Of a stretch of DNA of 64,000 nucleotides, positions 59,689 through 64,000 are shown one piece after another. The stretch lies in the NCBI GenBank assembly GCA_002320455.1, contig DCKU01000018.1, forward strand, positions 2,521 to 66,520, given 5' to 3'. Within the stretch, counting starts at the first letter, position 1; each line of letters opens with the position of its first letter. The stretch comes from Salinisphaera sp. UBA1666. GTDB lineage: Bacteria; Pseudomonadota; Gammaproteobacteria; Nevskiales; Salinisphaeraceae. The position numbers and the translations under genes are program-made. The notes under the pieces are model-generated. The model was given only the letters and a program-made list of their open reading frames with translations. It did not search any database and was not told the DNA's origin.

Positions 59689-60798
59689 TCACATCGAGCT
59701 GGAAAGCGCGCGATCGGCGGCGTGCCGCTCGCGGGCCAGATCCACCAGCTGGCCCACCAGCTCGCGGTATCCGATGCCTGACGCGTCCCACAGCTTGGGA
59801 TACATCGAGATCCGCGTGAAGCCGGGCAGGGTGTTGATTTCGTTGACGATAACGCTGGCGTCCTCGGTCACGAATACGTCCACGCGGGCCAGCCCGCGAC
59901 AGTCCAGCGTCTTGTAGGTGGCCAGTGCCACCTGTTGCACCGCCTCGATGGTGGTGGCGTCCAGATCCGCCGGGATGACCACCCGGGCCGAGTCGTCAAC
60001 ATACTTGGTGTCGTAGGCATAGAAGCCGCCTCCGTCGACGACCACCTCGCCCACGGTGCTGGCCCGCGGGCTGGCGTTACCCAGCACGGCGCACTCGATT
60101 TCACGGCCTTTCACGCCGGCCTCGACCAGCACCTTGTGATCAAAGCGCAGCGCCAGTGCCAGCGCGTCGGCAAAGTTCTTTTCATCGGTCACGCGGGACA
60201 CACCCACCGACGAGCCCAGATTGGCCGGCTTGATGAACAGCGTGGGCCCGAGCGTGGCGGCAAGGGCGTCGTAGCTGGCGTCTGCCGCGGTCTCACGCGT
60301 GACCAGCGCAAAGGGCGCAATCTTGATGCCGGCATCGCGGAGCAGCCGCTTGGTCACGTCCTTGTCCATGGCCGCGGCCGAGGCCAGCACGCCGGCGCCC
60401 ACGCAGGCGATGTTGGCCGCTCGCAGCAGGCCCTGAAGCGTGCCATCCTCGCCCGTGGGCCCGTGGACGATTGGAAAAGCCACATCCACTTCCATGGCCA
60501 CCTCGCCGGTAGCCACGTTGATGATCTGGCCGGCCTCGCGCCCGGGCACCACGGCCAGCTCGCCCGCGTGGGCCTTGAGCTTGATCTGCTTCGGGTCATC
60601 CGGGGCATGGACGAAATCATCGGCGTCGGCGGCGTGCCAGACACCGGCCTTGTCGATGCCGATGACCGAGACTGCAAACCGCTCGCGATCGAGCGCAGCC
60701 ACGATATTGCGCGCCGAGGCCAGCGAGACTTCGTGCTCGGCCGAGGCCCCGCCGCAGATTACCGCTACTCGAATCTTGTTATCGCCCGTCTGGCTCAT
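59689..60798 (-). CDS. ddl: D-alanine--D-alanine ligase
   Basis: ATP-grasp ligase making D-Ala-D-Ala for peptidoglycan, 369 residues. The N-terminal domain starts AVICGGASAEHEVSLASA; the central region has VHGPTGEDGTLQGLL, and the C-terminal half contains INEINTLPGFTRISMYPKLW, with the Glu-x-Asn magnesium ligands. The PGFT and long omega loop are Ddl-like rather than VanA-type. It is the first of a minus-strand series ddl, hypothetical, DUF429, rbsK, and not inside a division cluster. Confidence 0.95.
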   Translation of the reverse strand: MSQTGDNKIRVAVICGGASAEHEVSLASARNIVAALDRERFAVSVIGIDKAGVWHAADADDFVHAPDDPKQIKLKAHAGELAVVPGREAGQIINVATGEVAMEVDVAFPIVHGPTGEDGTLQGLLRAANIACVGAGVLASAAAMDKDVTKRLLRDAGIKIAPFALVTRETAADASYDALAATLGPTLFIKPANLGSSVGVSRVTDEKNFADALALALRFDHKVLVEAGVKGREIECAVLGNASPRASTVGEVVVDGGGFYAYDTKYVDDSARVVIPADLDATTIEAVQQVALATYKTLDCRGLARVDVFVTEDASVIVNEINTLPGFTRISMYPKLWDASGIGYRELVGQLVDLARERHAADRALSSSM

Positions 60799-60986
60799 CT
60801 TGGCTGCTCTCGTCGCGTTTTACGGCCGGCAAGGGCCCGCCGCCGGGCGCCAAGCATGCCATGAATGACGGCGCGCGCCGATCACGCCCGGCTTGAAAAG
60901 CCGGCCACTGGGCCGCATCCAAAGCGTTATCGCAGCGATAGGGCGCTGCAATCAAAACCCATCATCTTCAACCGATTGATCCAACC

Positions 60987-62942
60987 ATGAGCGACGAGCA
61001 AGAACAGAATCCGGGGACACACGCCGGCGCGGGCGCCGAGAAACACGGCTTCCAGGCCGAGGTGAAGCAGCTGCTGCAGCTGATGATTCACTCCATGTAT
61101 TCCAACAAGGAAGTCTTTGCCCGCGAGCTGATCTCCAACGCCTCCGACGCGCTGGATACTCTGCGCTTTGAAGGCTTGAAGGACGATGCCCTGTTCGAGA
61201 GCGACTCCGAACTTCAGATCTGGATCGAGCAGGACGCCGAGGCGCGCACCGTGTCCATCTGCGACAACGGCATCGGCATGACGCGGGATCAGGTCATGGA
61301 CCGGCTGGGTACCATCGCCAAGTCCGGCACCCGGGCGTTTCTGGATTCGCTCTCGGGCGACGAGAAGAAAGACGCCAAGCTCATCGGCCAGTTCGGTGTG
61401 GGCTTCTACTCGGCTTTCATCGTGGCCGACCAGGTCGTGGTTGATACCCGCCGCGGCGGCGAAGCCACCGGCGTGCGCTGGATCTCCGACGGCGGCGGCG
61501 AATACACGCTGGAAGAAATCGATAAGCCCCAGCGGGGTACCATCGTCACGCTGCACCTGCGCGAAGGCGAAGAAGAGTTCACCGAGCCGCATCGCATGCG
61601 GCATCTGGTCAAGACCTACTCCGACCATATCGCCTTTCCCATCAAGATGTTGGAGCAGGTTGAGGCGGCCAACAACGACGACGAAGAAGCGCCCAAAACG
61701 CCCGAGTGGGAACAGGTCAACCGCGGTGCGCCACTGTGGGCCGAGCCCAAGGCCACGCTTAAGGATGAGGACTACGCCGAGTTCTACAAGCACAGCTGCC
61801 ACGACTACGAAGACCCGCTGACGTGGACGCATAACAAGGTCGAAGGCAGCCAGGAATACACCAACCTCCTGTATATCCCCAAGCGCGCCCCGTTTGACCT
61901 GTTCGACCCGAACGGCAAGGCCCACGGCGTCAAGCTCTACGTGCAGCGCGTCTTCATCATGGACGACGCTGACAAGCTCATGCCGCGCTATCTGCGCTTC
62001 GTGAAGGGCGTGATCGACTCCAACGACCTGCCGCTGAACGTCTCGCGTGAGATCCTCCAGAACAATCGCCTGTTGGACAAAATCCGCGCCGGCTCGGTGA
62101 AAAAGGTCCTGGGCCTGATCGAGTCCATGGCCAAGGACGAGGAAGAGCCGGAGAAGTTCAAGACCTTCTCAAACGAGTTCGACACGGTGCTCAAGGAAGG
62201 CATCGTGGAGGACTACGAAAACCAGGTCCGTATCGCCAAGCTCCTGCGCTTCAAGACCACCACGGATGAGTCGGCTGATCCGGGCGTCTCGCTCGATACC
62301 TACATCGAGCGCATGAAAGAAGGCCAGGAGAAGATCTACTACATCACCGCCGATACGCTGGCCGAGGCCAAGCACAGCCCGCATCTCGAAATCTTCAAGA
62401 AGAAAGGCATCGAGGTCCTGCTGCTCACCGACCGCATCGATGAGTGGGTCATGGCCCACATGACCGAATACGAAGGCAAGGAATTTGCCTCCGTGGCCAA
62501 GGGCGCGCTGGATCTGGGCGAAGCCGAATCCGAGGAAGAAAAAGAGCAGCAGAAAAAGCTCGAAGAAGAATCCAAGGACCTGGTCGGCCGCATCAAGGAA
62601 TCGCTCGGCGAGCGCGTCAACGAAGTGCGCGTCACCCATCGGCTGACCGACTCCCCGGCCTGCTTGGTTGCCGACGAGCACGGCATGTCGGCCCACCTCG
62701 AGCGGATCCTGAAAGAAGCCGGGCAGGACATGCCCAACACGGCTCCGCACCTCGAGATCAACCCCAGCCACCCGCTGGTCGAGCGCCTGGCGAATGAGCA
62801 GGGCGAAACCGAATTCGCCGACTTCTCCCAGATGCTCTTCGAGCAGGCGGTACTGGCCGAAGGCGGCGAGCTGGAAGACCCGGCGACGTTCGTGCGGCGG
62901 ATGAATCAGATGCTGTTGGCGGTGTCGCGTGGGGCGGCGTGA
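60987..62942 (+). CDS. htpG: Molecular chaperone HtpG (Hsp90)
   Basis: Cytoplasmic ATP-dependent chaperone of 651 residues. The GHKL ATPase motifs are in order: ELISNASDALD, CDNGIGMTRDQ, GQFGVGFYSAF, and the catalytic middle-domain Arg region NVSREILQ. A charged acidic stretch (EAESEEEKEQQKKLEEES) lies near 515-540, then the dimerisation domain. It is monocistronic with its own terminator. There is no obvious sigma-32 promoter in the 188 bases upstream. Confidence 0.97.
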   Translation: MSDEQEQNPGTHAGAGAEKHGFQAEVKQLLQLMIHSMYSNKEVFARELISNASDALDTLRFEGLKDDALFESDSELQIWIEQDAEARTVSICDNGIGMTRDQVMDRLGTIAKSGTRAFLDSLSGDEKKDAKLIGQFGVGFYSAFIVADQVVVDTRRGGEATGVRWISDGGGEYTLEEIDKPQRGTIVTLHLREGEEEFTEPHRMRHLVKTYSDHIAFPIKMLEQVEAANNDDEEAPKTPEWEQVNRGAPLWAEPKATLKDEDYAEFYKHSCHDYEDPLTWTHNKVEGSQEYTNLLYIPKRAPFDLFDPNGKAHGVKLYVQRVFIMDDADKLMPRYLRFVKGVIDSNDLPLNVSREILQNNRLLDKIRAGSVKKVLGLIESMAKDEEEPEKFKTFSNEFDTVLKEGIVEDYENQVRIAKLLRFKTTTDESADPGVSLDTYIERMKEGQEKIYYITADTLAEAKHSPHLEIFKKKGIEVLLLTDRIDEWVMAHMTEYEGKEFASVAKGALDLGEAESEEEKEQQKKLEEESKDLVGRIKESLGERVNEVRVTHRLTDSPACLVADEHGMSAHLERILKEAGQDMPNTAPHLEINPSHPLVERLANEQGETEFADFSQMLFEQAVLAEGGELEDPATFVRRMNQMLLAVSRGAA

Positions 62943-62972
62943 TCTGCCCGGCCTAAACTAGGCTGAGCCAAG

Positions 62973-63003
62973 AGCCGCCGGGGTAGAACTCGGCGGCTTT
63001 TTT
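62973..63003 (+). terminator. Rho-independent terminator after htpG
   Basis: AGCCGCCG and CGGCGGCT form a perfect 8-bp stem around a 10-base loop, followed by a run of six T. Confidence 0.9.
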
Positions 63004-63057
63004 GTGCCTGGTATTCGGCGCATGTTTCGCGCACGTCTTGCTAGACTCGCTATTGCC

Positions 63058-63363
63058 ATGAATATCATCGACGTCAAAGCCACAGAGCTTTCTGAACTCG
63101 CCCATCGCTTTGGCGTGACGCGGCTGGACCTGTTCGGGTCCGGCGCCGGCGAACACTTCGATCCGTCGCGTAGCGACCTGGATTTCCTGGTTACCTTCCA
63201 AGACGCACCGCCCGGCGGAATGGCCAACGCATATTTCGGTCTGCTGGAAGGATTAGAGCGCTTGTTTGACCGCCCGGTCGATCTGGTCACCGAGCGGAGC
63301 ATCAAGAATCCGTATTTCCTCCGCAGCGTGAACGAAACCCGCCGGCCGGTGTATGTCGCCTGA
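63058..63363 (+). CDS. mntA: Minimal nucleotidyltransferase, MntA-type antitoxin
   Basis: 101 residues of the NTP-transferase fold. The motif G27-S28-x11-Asp40-x-Asp42 (LFGSGAGEHFDP, SDLDFLV) and a third acid in RPVDLV indicate an active enzyme. In MntA-HepT systems the antitoxin adds AMP to the HepT toxin and blocks its RNase activity. I chose the ATG at 63058; earlier codons overlap the 3' leader of htpG. The HepT-like frame begins 11 bases before its stop. Confidence 0.88.
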   Translation: MNIIDVKATELSELAHRFGVTRLDLFGSGAGEHFDPSRSDLDFLVTFQDAPPGGMANAYFGLLEGLERLFDRPVDLVTERSIKNPYFLRSVNETRRPVYVA

Positions 63364-63698
63364 CGCACTGAAATATCTTTACGATGTGCGGGTTGCCGGT
63401 AACAAGATCCGGTCGTTCACAGAGGGCAAGAATTGGTCCGATTACACGCACGACGATCTGTTGAAATCAGCTGTCGAGCGACAATTCGAGATTATCGGCG
63501 AAGCGCTTAACCAGCTCAGCCGCCGCGATCGGTCTGTATGTCAGGGAGATTACGGGATATCAGCGAGCGATCGCATTCCGGAATATCCTGATCCACGGCT
63601 ATGCGGACATAGACGACGAGGTCGTCTGGCAGGTGCTCGTCAACGATCTGCCACAGTTGCTAAGTGATGTCCCGGAACTGTTGACTGCGAATGGGTAA
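63353..63698 (+). pseudogene. hepT: HepT-like RNase toxin, frameshifted
   Basis: The reading frame starts at 63353 as a normal HepT (ALKYLYDVRVAGNKIRSF, RQFEIIGEALNQLSRR) and overlaps mntA. After about residue 58 it loses homology. In the +1 frame the expected end continues, with GYQRAIAFRNILIHGYADID and a stop at 63696-63698. This includes the R-x4-H-x-Y toxin motif at 63579-63602. The total of 346 bases is one more than a multiple of three, so one extra base between about 63525 and 63560 explains it. As written, the toxin lacks its catalytic motif; a sequencing error is possible. Confidence 0.82.
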
Positions 63699-63737
63699 GC
63701 GTGCCGCCCGGCGTCTCGGTTCGGTGTTGCGACGCTT

Positions 63738-63762
63738 TGAATCAATCCTCGTTGTTGATTCA
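63738..63762. repeat. Short perfect inverted repeat
   Basis: TGAATCAA and TTGATTCA are perfect 8-bp arms around a 9-base spacer, just downstream of the broken hepT gene. There is no T run. The rest of the gap to 63932 holds the 45-bp duplication and no gene I trust. Confidence 0.4.
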
Positions 63763-63809
63763 TCAGAGCTGTTGACGCAATCTGAGGTATAAGTGGGGAG
63801 TCGGGTACG

Positions 63810-63899
63810 AGAGTGAATTTCCAGGGAGATAAATATACTGTCCCCTGATTCTGAAGAGTGAATTTCCAGGGAGATAAATATACTGTCCCCTGATTCTGA
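63810..63899. repeat. Perfect tandem duplication of a 45-bp unit
   Basis: Two identical 45-base copies (63810-63854 and 63855-63899) each contain a partly palindromic core, CAGGGAGATAAATATACTGT then CCCCTG. The core resembles short elements often seen near transposase genes, though none is present here. Two copies only, with no spacers, so not CRISPR. Confidence 0.85.
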
Positions 63900-63932
63900 G
63901 TTTCACACACAAAGACACCAAGAGAGTCGATT

Positions 63933-64000
63933 ATGAGTTGTGGAACATTGATTGACGTGCAATTCGATGAACGCAGCCAGGAAGGCGTGGACTCGATCAA
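63933..64000 (+). CDS. 5' end of an unidentified ORF cut by the window edge
   Basis: An ATG at 63933 opens 22 codons (MSCGTLIDVQFDERSQEG...) with no stop before the window ends. There is no clear Shine-Dalgarno (GAGAG 8-12 bases upstream is weak). Too short to name. Confidence 0.35.
   Translation, partial: MSCGTLIDVQFDERSQEGVDSI

Noticed and set aside
63810..63899. Direct repeats that could be mistaken for a CRISPR array
   Set aside because: Only two copies, directly abutting, with no spacers and no cas genes.

Overview
The window is high-GC chromosomal DNA, densely coded on both strands. It most likely comes from an aerobic gammaproteobacterium: it carries cyoABCD, fhuF with Fur boxes, ybbA-ybbP beside tesA, htpG, a RegB/RegA two-component pair and a Pseudomonas-type mannitol locus. 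A halophilic or marine genus such as Salinisphaera would fit, but the genus is a guess. I see no rRNA, tRNA, CRISPR array, intact transposase or prophage.

Layout. 0-7 kb: an MscS-type channel on the minus strand, then cytochrome bo3 quinol oxidase cyoABCD, closed by a strong terminator and without cyoE. 7-16.5 kb: a polyol locus matching the mtlEFGKDYZ set (xylulokinase, small transaldolase, fructokinase, a CUT1-type ABC transporter and a long-chain mannitol dehydrogenase); a large imperfect inverted repeat lies inside the transporter operon. 16.5-29 kb: an iron region with a Fur-box TonB receptor, Fur-box fhuC-fhuD-fhuB, and Fur-box fhuF followed by a cyclic-peptide/siderophore-type ABC exporter. 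KAS III, rhodanese, MerR/CDF metal-efflux and SDR genes lie between these. 29-40 kb: a Baeyer-Villiger monooxygenase with its own palindrome, ybbAP/tesA, a DapA-like aldolase, an amidase plus hydrolase pair, an old yellow enzyme and a two-gene membrane microprotein module. 40-47 kb: a phosphoesterase, an OprC-like TonB receptor in one operon with RegB/RegA, a lipoprotein with a 33-aa membrane peptide, and a TraB/PrgY protein.

47-58 kb holds the most coherent system. A SorC-type regulator faces an operon encoding a zinc polyol dehydrogenase, DUF2291, a CUT2 ABC transporter, a fused DhaK-DhaL kinase, an RpiB-like isomerase and a triosephosphate-isomerase-like protein, followed by a convergent ribokinase. 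The set fits a tetritol (erythritol/L-threitol) route: polyol to L-erythrulose, to L-erythrulose-1-phosphate, to D-erythrulose-4-phosphate, to D-erythrose-4-phosphate. The RpiB-like protein has Ser where E. coli RpiB has its ring-opening His, which suits an open-chain tetrulose phosphate. The end of the window holds DUF429, ddl and htpG, a MntA/HepT toxin-antitoxin pair whose toxin is frameshifted, and a perfect 45-bp tandem duplication before a cut-off ORF.

Functions were assigned by reading motifs and context; no database search was run.
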